Below are positions 35,660-45,157 of a stretch of DNA of 64,000 nucleotides, piece by piece. Below the pieces are notes generated by a model. The model was given only the letters and a program-made list of their open reading frames with translations. It searched no databases and had not been told where the DNA came from. Location of the stretch: the NCBI RefSeq assembly GCF_014650775.1, contig NZ_BMVP01000003.1:248001-312000 (forward strand), in the 5' to 3' direction. A program made the translations under genes and the position numbers. The first letter of the stretch is position 1, and every line of letters begins with the position of its first letter. The stretch is from Streptomyces cirratus. GTDB taxonomy: Bacteria > Actinomycetota > Actinomycetes > Streptomycetales > Streptomycetaceae.

Positions 35660-37084
35660 GTGCGCAAGCTCGCCAGACGCCTCCTGCTCCCCGGCCTCGC
35701 CACCCTGGCACTCACCGCCACCGGCTGCTCCTCGGCCGGACACACCGCGGCGGCGGACGCAACTCCCGCCCCCGTCGCCCCCATTGCCGACGGCTCCCAA
35801 CGGCTCGACGTCACCGCGGCCCCGCAGGACGCCGCCGCGACGGCCGCGGTGACCCGCGCCGAAGGCGCCGGCAAGGGCACGCCGGTGAACTCGTCCCTCA
35901 AGGTCGCCTCCTACGATCCGGTGACCCGGCGGGCCGTCATAGCCGCGCAGCCCAAGCGTAGTTCGCCGATACCCACCCCCTCCGCCGACCGCTCGCCGGA
36001 CCGCTCCCCGGACCGCTCTCCCGCCGCCGACAAGCCGGTCGCCGTCGGTGACGTCATCGCCAGCGCCCCGGCGCCGGGCGCCCCCGACGGACTCCTCGCG
36101 AAGGTCACCGAAGTCGGCAGGAAGACCGACCGGGGCACCGAGGTCACCACGGCCCCCACCACGCTGTCCTCCGCCCTCAACGACGACAAGGCCGACGGCA
36201 AGGTCCCCGTCGACCCGGCCTCCGTCAAGGTCGAGCCCCTGATGAAGGGCGTCACCCTGTCCTGGGCGAAGAGCCAGGGCGCACGGTTCGGCCCCCAGGG
36301 CGCGAAGCTGCCCCTGGGCAATCTGCGCCTCGACCTCGACGCCCCGATCGACACCGCCCCGGACGCCCCCGTCTCGGCCGGCGCCTCGGTCTCCGGCTTC
36401 GTCCAGCTCGCCCCCACGGTCGAGTTCTCCTACGACGGGTCGCAGGGCGCCGGGCCGCGCTCCGCCTTCCTCGGCATGAGCGGCGACTGGTCCTCGCAGT
36501 GGAGCCTCAAGGGCCACGCCGCCGCGAGCACCGGCGCGCCCAAGCGGATCCCTTTCGCCAAGCTGCACAGCGCTCCGGTGATCCAGGTGGGCCCCGTACC
36601 GGTCGTCGTCAACCTCGACCTGACCTGCTACGTACAGGTGGAGGCCGACGGGCGCGTGACCCTCGACGTGCGACAGGACGTCAAGGGTGACTTCCGTGTC
36701 GGCGGCAGCTACGCGACGGGCAAGGGCTGGAGCCCCGTCAGCACGTCGAACGTCCACAGCTCCCCGGTGAAGGCCGAGGTCACCGCCGCCGGCCGGGTCA
36801 AGAGCGCCCTCGGCGCCGAGGCCTCCGTCGGCCTGTACGGGGCCGTCGGCGTCACCGCGGACTTCGCCCCCTACCTGCGCGGTGAGGCCGACGGCAAAGC
36901 CTCGGCGTCCACGGACGGCAAGACCGCCGTCAGCGGTACGTGGGCGCTCTACGGCGGCTTCGACCTGAGCGGGCAGCTGCACCTGCAGCTGTCCTTGTTC
37001 GGCACCCCGGTACTCGAACGCCGCATCCCGCTCGGCGCCCTCAACCGCGAGTGGCCGCTCACCAGCGGCACGTTCGCGGGCTGA
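35660..37084 (+). CDS. Putative lipoprotein, unknown function
   Basis: 474 residues. Lipoprotein signal with lipobox TATGC (about residue 23). A low-complexity region with tandem DRSP repeats (DRSPDRSPDRSP) follows near residue 110, then a long beta-rich domain (about 180-474) with alternating hydrophobic strands (VEFSYDGSQG, VPVVVNLDLTC, LYGGFDLSGQLHLQLSLFG). It may be a beta-sandwich surface protein; I cannot name a family. GTG 35660 is preceded by a perfect TetR-like palindrome. Confidence 0.75.
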   Translation: MRKLARRLLLPGLATLALTATGCSSAGHTAAADATPAPVAPIADGSQRLDVTAAPQDAAATAAVTRAEGAGKGTPVNSSLKVASYDPVTRRAVIAAQPKRSSPIPTPSADRSPDRSPDRSPAADKPVAVGDVIASAPAPGAPDGLLAKVTEVGRKTDRGTEVTTAPTTLSSALNDDKADGKVPVDPASVKVEPLMKGVTLSWAKSQGARFGPQGAKLPLGNLRLDLDAPIDTAPDAPVSAGASVSGFVQLAPTVEFSYDGSQGAGPRSAFLGMSGDWSSQWSLKGHAAASTGAPKRIPFAKLHSAPVIQVGPVPVVVNLDLTCYVQVEADGRVTLDVRQDVKGDFRVGGSYATGKGWSPVSTSNVHSSPVKAEVTAAGRVKSALGAEASVGLYGAVGVTADFAPYLRGEADGKASASTDGKTAVSGTWALYGGFDLSGQLHLQLSLFGTPVLERRIPLGALNREWPLTSGTFAG

Positions 37085-37296
37085 GGGAGCCCGTCCTCCC
37101 GGGCGGCGGCGCATGCACGCAACGTCGCCCGGCGCAAGCCGGGAGGGGGGCTGCACTCGTTTGCTTGCTCCGCATGGTGGGGTCCCCCGATGTGCTGCAT
37201 CGTGGCCGCGAGTGGACATCTCCTCACGTCGTGGGGGCCGCACGGCCCCCAGCCGTGCGCGGTCGTCACGCGGCGGTCAACCGGACGGAGCGTTCT

Positions 37297-38193
37297 ATGA
37301 GTGACTACCCCCCACCCCGGGCCGAGGACGAGGAACCGGCCCCGCCGACCGGACCGACCACGTCCGGGAAGGCCGGCATCGGCGCCGGTGACACCCCGGC
37401 CGGCGCCATCGGCGACGAAGGCCTGCGCACGCTGTTGCAGACGGCGGTTGCGTGCAGGCCGCTGGAAGAAGTCGCGGACCTGGTGACGCTGCTGAGGCAA
37501 TCCGGCCAGGTTCCCGACGCCGCGAACGAAGCGCTGCGCGCGGCCGCCGTCAGCCGCCGCGTCGAGGACGTCGTCTCGCTCGCGCTGCTCCTGAGCAACG
37601 AAGAGGAGCCGGCGCCGCAGCCCGACCGAATAGAACGGGCCGACGACCCACCGGCGCGGCGCGCTTCCCGCAAGCGCGCCAAGCGCACCGGGCCGGCCGC
37701 CGGCGCGCCCGGCCGGGGGCTGCGGTGGCCCGCCGTGGCGGTCCTGACCGGGTCCGCGCTGCTGTACCTGCCCCGGCACCCGTCACGGCTGCTGGCCGAC
37801 GGCGGAGCGGGGACCTGGCTGCTGCTGGGCATCGTGGCGGTGTGCGCGGCGCTCGCCGTCGCCCTGGTGGTACGCGACCGTACGAGGGTGTGGGCGGCGG
37901 CGACGGTGACCGGCCTCGGCATCCTGGCGGTGCACGCCCTGGCGGCCATGACGGGACTCTCCCCCTTGGGCGGCGCCGTAGGCGGCCTGCTGCCGTGGCC
38001 CACGGGCATCGCGGTCCTCATGGCGGGCCTGGGCGCCGCCCTCGCGGGCATGGCCGTGCTCTACCGGTCCGAGGAACCGCCGCCCGTCCACCCGGCACCC
38101 GAGCCCGTCCGCTACGAAACGCCCGACGCGCTGGACGTCATCCTGCCGGGCGAAAGCGCGGACTTCCCCGAAGCGGAAACCACGGCCCCGTAG
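37297..38193 (+). CDS. Membrane protein with N-terminal cytoplasmic helices
   Basis: 298 residues. An acidic/Pro lead, then a helical region (about 40-100, LRTLLQTAVACRPLEEVADLVTLLRQSG) with two similar halves, a basic stretch (RRASRKRAKR), and about four transmembrane segments (about 140-250) with an acidic C-terminal tail. The helical repeat resembles a Streptomyces family linked to regulatory or membrane stress modules, but I do not recognise it. The stop is in a hairpin (38184-38202). Confidence 0.7.
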   Translation: MSDYPPPRAEDEEPAPPTGPTTSGKAGIGAGDTPAGAIGDEGLRTLLQTAVACRPLEEVADLVTLLRQSGQVPDAANEALRAAAVSRRVEDVVSLALLLSNEEEPAPQPDRIERADDPPARRASRKRAKRTGPAAGAPGRGLRWPAVAVLTGSALLYLPRHPSRLLADGGAGTWLLLGIVAVCAALAVALVVRDRTRVWAAATVTGLGILAVHALAAMTGLSPLGGAVGGLLPWPTGIAVLMAGLGAALAGMAVLYRSEEPPPVHPAPEPVRYETPDALDVILPGESADFPEAETTAP

Positions 38194-38264
38194 CGCGGGG
38201 CCGCCGCCCGGACCGGCGCCGCCCCGAGGCGGCGGCGCCGCGCGCCGGTCGCCGGTCGCCGGTC
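38184..38264. terminator. Double hairpin and 7-bp tandem repeat
   Basis: GGCCCCG/CGGGGCC (38184-38202) spans the TAG stop of the membrane-protein gene; a second hairpin with 10-bp arms follows at 38214-38240. The convergent monooxygenase-like gene stops at 38321. Immediately after the second hairpin GCCGGTC is repeated three times (38244-38264), a small tandem array. Confidence 0.55.
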
Positions 38265-38320
38265 GCCGATGGATTCGTGCAACGAGCCGGCGGGCAGCGC
38301 GGCCCGGGCGGGCTCCGACG

Positions 38321-38608
38321 TCAGGAACCGGAGCCGGGGATCCAGAGGTTGTGCACCTGGAGGATCTCGGGCTCGCCGGTCTGCGGCCAGCCCAGCCCGG
38401 CGGCGATCGGCACCATCTTCTCCTGGAACGCCTTCAGCTGCTGTTCGCTCTCCCAGACGTCGAAGACCTCCAGTCCGTCGCCGGTCTTCGCGCAGACGTG
38501 GAACACGCATCCGTCCAAGATCCCGGGCGTCTGCCGGAGCTTCGTGTTGAGGGCTTCGTACTTCTCAGTGGCGACACCCGGCAGCGCGAGGCGCAAAAGG
38601 ACCGCCAT
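38321..38608 (-). CDS. ABM-like ferredoxin-fold monooxygenase domain protein
   Basis: 95 residues, one dimeric alpha/beta-barrel domain: VLLRLALPGVATEKYEALN, GCVFHVCAKTGDGLEVFDVWES, QLKAFQEKMVP. It starts just after the domain begins. Related proteins bind small aromatic or quinone-like ligands, but no catalytic residue can be named. It has its own GGAGG-type site and faces a hairpin region on its 3' side. Confidence 0.8.
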   Translation of the reverse strand: MAVLLRLALPGVATEKYEALNTKLRQTPGILDGCVFHVCAKTGDGLEVFDVWESEQQLKAFQEKMVPIAAGLGWPQTGEPEILQVHNLWIPGSGS

Positions 38609-38729
38609 GGCCGGACCTCCTCGGTCGTCGGCGAGGTTCAGAGCCCCCGGCCGCCCCTGCGGCGGTTTCTGCCCTCTTCGGACAGGACACCACGCGGGGC
38701 CGGGGACGGCATCCGAGAACTCCGCGCCA

Positions 38730-39986
38730 TCAGCCCGCGACCGTGGCCGGGGCCTGCGCCGGGGCGAAACAGGCGCTGCGGCGCAGGGCGGTCAGGGCTG
38801 CCGCGCAGGCCGCTCCGACCGCGGCCAGCACCGTCCACGGCAGCCACGGGGCGTCCAGCCGGGCCGCGAGGTCGAACAGGGCGCCCACGCCCAGGTTCCC
38901 CGCCGCGACGGCGATTCCGGAGGCCGTGCTGTAGGCCCCGTAGTGGGTGGCGACCAGCCGTTCGCCGGAGAGGCCGACCAGGGTGTCCATCTCGAACGGG
39001 TACAGCAGCGCCGACCCCGTGGCCAGCAGCGCCGCGCACGCGACCAGGGTGGCTGCTCCCGCCCAGCGGCCCCCGGGCAGCAGCAGCGGCAGGAAGGCCG
39101 CCCCCATGACCGCGAGGCCGATGGCGATCGCCTTCGGGGCGTCCAGGCGTTCGCGGGCCCAGTCGGTCAGCCGGAGCTGGCCCACGACCGCCACCAGCGC
39201 GGAAACGGCGAAGGCGACGCCCATGGCGGTGCCGGAGCCGTCGCCGAACAGGGACCGCGCCCGGAGCGGCAGCGCCAGGTAGGTCTGGAAGGCCAGCAGG
39301 TAGGAGCCGGCCATCGCCGCGGAGAAGAGGACGAAGGGCCGGTTGCGCACGATCACGGTCCAGTCGGCGGCGATCCCCCGCCAGCCGGCCACCCGCCGCG
39401 GGTCCGGATCCGGCCGTCGCGCGGGCAGCGACCGGGCCTGTACGACGGCCAGCACGCCGAAGACCGCCGCTGCCGCCGCGCAGACGAGCCGGAAGTCGAG
39501 GAGCAGCAGGGCGAGTCCGGCGAGCGGGCCGAGCAGTATGCCCGCCTGGTAGAAGACGTTGAAGCAGGCGAAGGCCTCCACCCGGCGGCCGCCGGCCCCG
39601 GCGGCGACGTAGGCCCGCACGGCGGGGTTGAACAGCGCTCCGGCGAACCCGGTGGCCGCCGAGGCGACGATGAGCGCGGGCAGGGTGCCGGCGACGGCCA
39701 GCAGCGCGAACGCCCCGGTTCGAAGTGCGCAGCCGGCCAGGATCATGGGCTTGTAGCCGATGCGGTCGGCGAGGGTGCCGCCCAGCCAGAACATCCCCTG
39801 CTGGGAGAGGTTCCGTACGCCGAGGACCAGGCCGACGGCCCAGGCTGCGAGGCCCAGGCCGTGGGCGAGGTGGTCGGCGAGGTAGGGCATCAGCATGTAG
39901 AAGCCGAGGTTGATGCCGAACTGGTTGACCATCAGCAGCCGCACACCGGGGTCGAAGGAGCGCAGCTGCGCGCGCAGCCGCCTCAT
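38730..39986 (-). CDS. MFS transporter 3, coupled to PLP enzyme
   Basis: 418 residues, about twelve hydrophobic segments. The N-terminus opens [30 protein letters not shown]; the first loop [14 protein letters not shown] is a motif-A region, and the C-terminal half ends in an Ala/Pro-rich tail. The start overlaps the PLP enzyme stop (ATGA), so the two are co-translated. It probably exports the product made by that enzyme or by it together with the ATP-grasp cluster. Confidence 0.85.
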   Translation of the reverse strand: MRRLRAQLRSFDPGVRLLMVNQFGINLGFYMLMPYLADHLAHGLGLAAWAVGLVLGVRNLSQQGMFWLGGTLADRIGYKPMILAGCALRTGAFALLAVAGTLPALIVASAATGFAGALFNPAVRAYVAAGAGGRRVEAFACFNVFYQAGILLGPLAGLALLLLDFRLVCAAAAAVFGVLAVVQARSLPARRPDPDPRRVAGWRGIAADWTVIVRNRPFVLFSAAMAGSYLLAFQTYLALPLRARSLFGDGSGTAMGVAFAVSALVAVVGQLRLTDWARERLDAPKAIAIGLAVMGAAFLPLLLPGGRWAGAATLVACAALLATGSALLYPFEMDTLVGLSGERLVATHYGAYSTASGIAVAAGNLGVGALFDLAARLDAPWLPWTVLAAVGAACAAALTALRRSACFAPAQAPATVAG

Positions 39987-41098
39987 CGCGCACCCGCGAG
40001 CGCGGTGGCGGTGCGCGGCGAGGGGGTGGTGACGTCGGTGCAGCGGGTCCAGGACGTGACCACCCGTTCCGCCGGATGGCCGATCTCCTGCGGGGCGTCG
40101 GGGAGGGTGCGGCCGAGCAGTCCGTGGCCGTGGCACCAGCCGTCGTCGTAGACCGTGTCCAGGTAGCGGTGCGGGCCGTCGGGGAAGACGGCGGCGATCC
40201 GGGTCCCGGCGGGGCGGGTGCGCGCCGCCCAGCCCGCGACGAGTGCGACCGCTCCCACGCTCCACCCGCCGCCGGCGTACTGGTGGCGGGCCAGGGTGCG
40301 GCAGGCGGTGACGGCTTCGTCGGGGGCGACCCAGTGGACCTCCGTGAACGCGTGGTGTGCGACGTTCGCGGGGTGGATGCTGGAGCCGAGGCCCCGCATC
40401 AGGCGCTGCCCCGCGGGCTGCCCGAAAATGGCGGAGCCGGTGGAGTCCACGCCGATGAGTTCGAGTGCGGGGAAGGTTTCGCGCAGCGCGGTGGAGATCC
40501 CGGCGGAGTGGCCGCCGGTGCCGACCGAGGTGACCAGTACGTCGACGCGGCCGAGCTGGGCGACGAGTTCGGCGGCGAGTGAGGTGTAGGCGGCGGCGTT
40601 GTCGGGGTTGTTGTACTGGTCCGGGCACCACGCGCCGGGGTGCCGGCGGAGCAGTTCGGTGACCCTGTCCCGGCGGGCCTGCTGCCAGCCCCCGGCCGGG
40701 TGCGCTTCGGCGACGGTGTCGACGTGGACTCCGTACGCGGCCAGGGCGCGCCGGATCGACGGCTCCAGACCGGGGTCGGTGACCACGGTCACCGGATGCC
40801 GGTACGTGATGCCGGCCAGGGCCAGGCCCAGTGCCATGGTCCCGCTGGAGGACTCGATGACCGGCGCCCCGTCCGCGAGGTCGCCCCGGGCCCGGGCGCG
40901 GGCCACCATGTGCAGGGCCGGACGGTCCTTGATGCCGCCGGGGTTGGCGCCCTCCAGTTTGGCCCAGAATCCGCGGCCGGCGTCCGCGAAGGGCTCGCCG
41001 ACCCACAGCAGCGGAGTGCGGCCGACGAGATCGGCGGGCCTTTGCGCGGGCCGCGGAAGGGGAGGTGCGGGGGTGTGGGGTACGTAGGCGGTCGGCAT
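39983..41098 (-). CDS. PLP cysteine-synthase homologue with SSSGTM loop
   Basis: 371 residues. Schiff-base Lys-57 in GIKDRP; substrate loop [10 protein letters not shown] (82-91) replaces TSGNTG, exactly as in the fusion enzyme at 13.5 kb; GTGGHSAG is the phosphate loop. A late [15 protein letters not shown] also matches FPDRGDRYTETVYSD of the fusion enzyme. This marks one subfamily, probably with a different acceptor from cysteine synthase. It is followed without a gap by an MFS gene, a second copy of the PLP-enzyme/exporter pattern of the large cluster. Confidence 0.87.
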   Translation of the reverse strand: MPTAYVPHTPAPPLPRPAQRPADLVGRTPLLWVGEPFADAGRGFWAKLEGANPGGIKDRPALHMVARARARGDLADGAPVIESSSGTMALGLALAGITYRHPVTVVTDPGLEPSIRRALAAYGVHVDTVAEAHPAGGWQQARRDRVTELLRRHPGAWCPDQYNNPDNAAAYTSLAAELVAQLGRVDVLVTSVGTGGHSAGISTALRETFPALELIGVDSTGSAIFGQPAGQRLMRGLGSSIHPANVAHHAFTEVHWVAPDEAVTACRTLARHQYAGGGWSVGAVALVAGWAARTRPAGTRIAAVFPDGPHRYLDTVYDDGWCHGHGLLGRTLPDAPQEIGHPAERVVTSWTRCTDVTTPSPRTATALAGAR

Positions 41099-41246
41099 CG
41101 GCGTGTCACGGCTCCTCGGCCCGGGCGCGCTGCGGCGCGGGGCATCGGCGGATCAGGGCGGGAACACACGGCCGTACGCTCCGCCGGGCCGGGCGCGTAC
41201 GGACGCGGGCGGGCGGGACGCAGCGGTGGCGGCCGTGCGGGACCGG

Positions 41247-41666
41247 TCAGGTCCGCGCCACGCACGTCGCCGCGAGCACCCCCGGACCGCCCGCGGCCCG
41301 ACCCGTGGCGGCTGCGGCCGCCGACGTACCCGCCGACGAGGCGGGCTCCGCGGGGGCGTGCGGCGTACGGGCCGACGGCGGCGCGGCGTGGGCGTCCCCC
41401 CGTACGCGGTCGGCGGCGTGGCCGAGGCCGTCGGGGCAGCCCTCGCCCTGCTCGGCACGGTTCGCCGGCACCACGGCGTCGGCAGGGGGGCCGGGGGACA
41501 GGGCGGCGGAGAGGGGGGCGGCGGCATCCGGCGTCAGGTGCGGGCCTTCCCCGACCGGGCCGTGGAGGCATCCGAGGAGGTGCAGGGCGATCGCCACGAG
41601 CAGCGCGAGGACGCCGACGGTTCGCGTGCGGTGATCCACCGCAGGAGCCGACGCCGCACCGATCAT
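41247..41666 (-). CDS. Small protein with one membrane segment, unknown
   Basis: 139 residues from ATG 41666 (GTG 41672 is possible). One hydrophobic segment (VGVLALLVAIALHLLGCLHG, about 17-36) follows a short basic lead; the rest is Pro/Ala/Gly-rich and probably disordered, with a final CVART. Such proteins are typical Streptomyces exported or membrane-anchored peptides. It lies 148 bp upstream of the PLP/MFS pair on the same strand; a link is possible but unproven. Confidence 0.55.
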   Translation of the reverse strand: MIGAASAPAVDHRTRTVGVLALLVAIALHLLGCLHGPVGEGPHLTPDAAAPLSAALSPGPPADAVVPANRAEQGEGCPDGLGHAADRVRGDAHAAPPSARTPHAPAEPASSAGTSAAAAATGRAAGGPGVLAATCVART

Positions 41667-41935
41667 GTGCACAAAGTAGCGCGGTGGCCACGGGAAGTCA
41701 CAGCGGACCCGCGGTGAACCGGCCGGGTGCGCGAAGCCGGCGGTCGGCCGGAATCCGTCGGCTTAACTCGCGCGGATGCGGTCATACGCGCTGCACGGGC
41801 CCGTCCGGGAACTCTCCCAACTGCCCGCCCGGCTGGCGGAGAAGCCGCGTGCCGCGCCCGGCGGCCGTTCGTGACCCCCACCGGTTTTGAGCACGTCCGT
41901 TTCCGAACACCGTTTCCGATCACCAGGAGGCCCAC

Positions 41936-42214
41936 ATGCCGGCACGGGGGCGACTGTCCACGCACGGGAGCGCCGGATGGACCCACCTACCGGACGGGCA
42001 GCGGCACACGGACCGCACCGCCGTCACGCCCGTCGCGCCACCGGTCAAACGCGCTCTCGCCGCGGTACTCCTGGGCACGTGCCTGGTGCTGCTCGTCGCG
42101 GGCGCCGTCAGCGGTTCGACGGCCATGGCCTGGGCGGCGGTGACGGCCTGGATAGGCGTGGTGAGCACCGTCTCGGCGGTGTGCGGCCATGCTCACCGCC
42201 CCTCCCACGAATGA
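41936..42214 (+). CDS. Small membrane protein, two TM segments
   Basis: 92 residues. A hydrophilic lead is followed by two hydrophobic segments (ALAAVLLGTCLVLLVAGAVSG and AMAWAAVTAWIGVVSTVSAV) and a His-rich C-terminus. No known function. A clear CAGGAGG lies 7 bp before the ATG. It ends before a hairpin (42266-42287) and the stressosome-like operon. Confidence 0.7.
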   Translation: MPARGRLSTHGSAGWTHLPDGQRHTDRTAVTPVAPPVKRALAAVLLGTCLVLLVAGAVSGSTAMAWAAVTAWIGVVSTVSAVCGHAHRPSHE

Positions 42215-42265
42215 GCCGCGCGATCGGGGACATCCTTCTGGATCTGTGGCGATGCCTCACCAAGG

Positions 42266-42287
42266 CCCCGGGACTTCCGTCCCGGGG
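42266..42287 (+). terminator. Hairpin terminator before the rsb operon
   Basis: CCCCGGGAC-TTCC-GTCCCGGGG is a perfect 9-bp stem with a 4-nt loop, 51 bp after the small membrane-protein gene. A relatively AT-rich stretch (GTATATTTGCC) follows and may belong to the next promoter. Confidence 0.6.
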
Positions 42288-42374
42288 TCACCGTGCGTAT
42301 ATTTGCCATCCGACAACCATTGCCATGCGTTAAATGCGGGAAGCGGACGCGGGGCACAGCGAAAGGAGACCCGC

Positions 42375-43262
42375 GTGGTCAGCAGTCCGGCCGGTGCGGC
42401 CGACGTCCGTCACGTCCTGGTGGAGTCGTTGAAGGGACGCGCGGACGACATAGCTGACCGCTGGGTTTCGCTCCAGCTGGAGCGCGCCCCCACGGACCCC
42501 GCCCACAACGAGCGCGATCTGCGCTACGAGGCCGACACCCTCGCCTCCGCACTCGTCACGGCTCTCGACACCACGCTGCCGGTCGACCAGATGGCGAACC
42601 GGCACCGCGAACTGCGCGAGGCCGTACGGGAGTTGTCCCTGCGCAGGGCGCGGGCCGGGGCTGAACCCACCGCCACCTCGCTGTCGGTGCTGGCCCTCAA
42701 GGAAGTCCTGCTGGGGATCGTCCGGGAGACGGTCGACGACACCGGCCAGCTGTTCTCGGCGGCGCTGCTGATCAACCAACTGCTCGACGCGGCCGGCGCC
42801 CTGTCCTTCGCCACGTACGTCGAAGGCCGCGAGGAGATCATCCGGCGGCAGAGCCGGCAGCTGCTGGAGGTCTCGACGCCCGTCGTGCGCCTGTGGCGCC
42901 AGGTCGTCGCCGTGCCGTTGATCGGCACCCTGGACACCGCACGCACCCAGGTCGTGATGGAGAACCTGCTCCAGGCCATCCAGGACGAGGACGCCCAAGT
43001 CGCGATCATCGACATCACGGGTGTACCGACCGTCGACACCGCGGTGGCCCAGCACCTCATGCAGACCGTGCGGGCGGTGCGGCTGATGGGCGCGGGCTGC
43101 ATCATCAGCGGGATCCGGCCCACCATCGCGCAAACCATCGCACAGCTGGGCATCGACCTCTTCGACATCCTGACCCGGGCCACGCTCGCCGAGGCCCTGT
43201 CCGAGGCGATGAAGATCACCGGCGGTGCCGCGCCGGCCCCGAGCGCCACGGTTTCCCGATGA
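42375..43262 (+). CDS. RsbR-like STAS protein (stressosome)
   Basis: 295 residues. An N-terminal helical sensor domain (about 1-150, non-heme RsbR-like) is followed by a linker and a C-terminal STAS domain (about 165-285): WRQVVAVPLIGTLDTARTQVVMENLL and IIDITGVPTVDTAVAQHLM. The Thr residues in TGVPTVDT match the phosphorylated positions of RsbR. It would scaffold the stressosome and sense stress. GTG 42375 has AAAGGAGA upstream. Its stop overlaps the RsbS-like gene (ATGA). Confidence 0.85.
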   Translation: MVSSPAGAADVRHVLVESLKGRADDIADRWVSLQLERAPTDPAHNERDLRYEADTLASALVTALDTTLPVDQMANRHRELREAVRELSLRRARAGAEPTATSLSVLALKEVLLGIVRETVDDTGQLFSAALLINQLLDAAGALSFATYVEGREEIIRRQSRQLLEVSTPVVRLWRQVVAVPLIGTLDTARTQVVMENLLQAIQDEDAQVAIIDITGVPTVDTAVAQHLMQTVRAVRLMGAGCIISGIRPTIAQTIAQLGIDLFDILTRATLAEALSEAMKITGGAAPAPSATVSR

Positions 43263-43690
43263 GCGCACACTCCGGTACCCCTTCCGGCGCGCACTCCTGC
43301 GCCGTACCGATCCTGCGCCTGGGCGACGTACTGGTCACCGGGCTGCTCAACGAGTTGGACGACAAGTCCGCCGTGGCCTTCGCGCAGGAACTGACCGAGC
43401 GGATCTCCGCCGACCGGGCGCGGGGCGTCCTCATCGACATCTCCCGCCTGGAAATCATCGACTCGTTCGTGGCGCGGAACCTGATGGAGCTCACGGGCAT
43501 GGCCCGGCTGCTCGGAGCCCGGGTCATCGTGGCCGGCATGCGCCCTCCGGTGGCCATCACCCTCGTGGAACTCGGGCTGGAACTGACCGGCGTGGAAACC
43601 GCGCTGCACGCCGAGCAGGGCATGGCCGCGCTGGGCTGGGTACAGGCACCCCAGCCCCGGGAAGGGGCGCCGCATGACGCCGCTGGCTGA
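43259..43690 (+). CDS. RsbS-like STAS protein (stressosome)
   Basis: 143 residues, one STAS domain: VPILRLGDVLVTGLLNELDD and LIDISRLEIIDSFVARNLMELTGMAR, where the Ser of IIDSF is the residue phosphorylated by RsbT-type kinases. It forms the core lattice with RsbR and releases the kinase on stress. An extra C-terminal tail (about 120-143) is short. It overlaps the RsbT gene by 17 bp. Confidence 0.86.
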   Translation: MSAHSGTPSGAHSCAVPILRLGDVLVTGLLNELDDKSAVAFAQELTERISADRARGVLIDISRLEIIDSFVARNLMELTGMARLLGARVIVAGMRPPVAITLVELGLELTGVETALHAEQGMAALGWVQAPQPREGAPHDAAG

Positions 43691-44141
43691 CGGCAACAGG
43701 ACCGTGCACGGCCCCGCCACGGGGCGCGCGGACACCCCCGGCGCGGAACCCGTCCGGCTCTCCCTGACCACGGAGGACGACCTGCTGGCGGTCCGGCACG
43801 CCGTACGGTTCGCCGCCGTGGCGGCCGGGTTCTCCATCATCGACCAGACACGAGTGATCACCGCGGCGAGCGAACTGGCCCGCAACGCCTACATCCACGG
43901 CGGGGGCGGGGACCTCGTGGTCGGCTCCGTCCACGAGGGCGCCCGTACCGGGCTCCGGCTGACGATCAGCGACCGCGGGCCGGGCATCCCCGACGTGGAG
44001 GCCGCGCTGGCCGACGGCTACAGCACCGGCGTGGGTCTGGGCCACGGGCTGGGCGGCGCCCGCCGTCTGATGGACGAGTTCGAGGTGCGCAGCACACCGG
44101 GCGAGGGCACCACCGTGATCACCACGCGATGGCGGCGCTGA
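43674..44141 (+). CDS. RsbT-like serine kinase (HATPase)
   Basis: 155 residues, a GHKL ATPase domain: N-box AASELARNAYIHGG, G1 SDRGPGIPDV, G2 GVGLGHGLGGARRLMDEF. It phosphorylates the STAS proteins and, when free, activates an RsbU-type phosphatase. It lies between the STAS genes and the phosphatase genes. It may bind or switch the fused ATPase-phosphatase encoded next. Confidence 0.86.
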   Translation: MTPLADGNRTVHGPATGRADTPGAEPVRLSLTTEDDLLAVRHAVRFAAVAAGFSIIDQTRVITAASELARNAYIHGGGGDLVVGSVHEGARTGLRLTISDRGPGIPDVEAALADGYSTGVGLGHGLGGARRLMDEFEVRSTPGEGTTVITTRWRR

Positions 44142-45157
44142 TGGTCACCCCGGCGCCGGTGGCGCCGACGCGCCAGGTGCGCATCGACCACTACAGCGCG
44201 GTACACGTCGCGGCCGAGACCGCGCGTGCGGTGGCGAAGGAATGCGCGCTGCCCGGCGCGATGCCCGACCAGGCGGCCGTGGTCGCCTCGGAGCTGGCCA
44301 GCAACATCGACAAGCACGCCCGCAACGGTGTGGTCTACATCCAGCCGCTGCCACTGGGCGGCGGCCTGGAAGTCGTGGCCGCGGACCGGGGTCCGGGGAT
44401 AGCGGAGGTCGCGCGCTGCCTGGCCGACGGTTACACCACCACGGGGACCCTCGGCGCCGGACTGGGCGCGGTCGGGCGCATCGCGACGGAGCTCGCCATC
44501 ACTTCGCGGACCGACACCGGCACCGTGGTCAGCGCCCGGCTCGCCCTTCCCCGGCAGCGCGAAGCCGCGCGGCAGCCGGTGGGACTGGTCTGCCTGCCTG
44601 CCGCGGGCCAGGAGGAATGCGGGGACGCCGCGGCCGTCGTGGACCTCGGCGGGGCGCGCACCGCGCTCGTCGTCGACGGTCTCGGGCACGGCCGGGAGGC
44701 GGCGGAGGCCGCCCAGGCGGCGGTGCGTTCCTTCCGGGGCGCCGCCGAGGGCGCCCTCCCGGACATCATGACGGCCATGCACCGGGCGCTGAGGCACACC
44801 CGGGGCGCCGCCGTCGCGCTCCTTCGGCTGCACGACGGGGAAGCCGAGTACTGCGGGATCGGCAACGTCCGCATGGTGGCGCTCTCCCCCCACGAGGTGC
44901 ACCACCGGCTCACCGGCCAGCCGGGCGTGGTCGGCTGGCGGATGCCCGCCCCGCACACCCACCGCGTCCCCCTGACCCCGTCGACCACCACCGCGCTGCA
45001 CACCGACGGCATCGACCTGCGGTGGGCGCACACCCCGCCCGGCCACCTGCTGCGCCTGCCCGCCCCGCTGCTCGCCGCCACGGTCGCGCACGCCTACCAC
45101 CGCACCCGCGACGACGCCACCGTGCTGGCGGCCAGAGCTCCCCTCGGGCCGTCATGA
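44141..45157 (+). CDS. HATPase-PP2C fusion regulator (RsbX/anti-sigma-like)
   Basis: 338 residues. Residues about 15-125 are a second GHKL kinase-type domain (VVASELASNIDKHARNG, ADRGPGI); about 150-330 are a PP2C/SpoIIE phosphatase (AAAVVDLGGARTALVVDGLGHG, LLRLHDGEAEYCGIGNVRM, LHTDGIDLR). One protein thus joins a switch-type kinase with the RsbX-type phosphatase that resets RsbS and RsbR. ATG 44141 in a TGATG overlap is chosen; ATG 44129 is equally open. Its stop overlaps the next gene. Confidence 0.82.
   Translation: MVTPAPVAPTRQVRIDHYSAVHVAAETARAVAKECALPGAMPDQAAVVASELASNIDKHARNGVVYIQPLPLGGGLEVVAADRGPGIAEVARCLADGYTTTGTLGAGLGAVGRIATELAITSRTDTGTVVSARLALPRQREAARQPVGLVCLPAAGQEECGDAAAVVDLGGARTALVVDGLGHGREAAEAAQAAVRSFRGAAEGALPDIMTAMHRALRHTRGAAVALLRLHDGEAEYCGIGNVRMVALSPHEVHHRLTGQPGVVGWRMPAPHTHRVPLTPSTTTALHTDGIDLRWAHTPPGHLLRLPAPLLAATVAHAYHRTRDDATVLAARAPLGPS

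Noticed and set aside
38244..38264. CRISPR-like repeat
   Set aside because: Only three 7-bp units with no spacers, so a simple tandem repeat.
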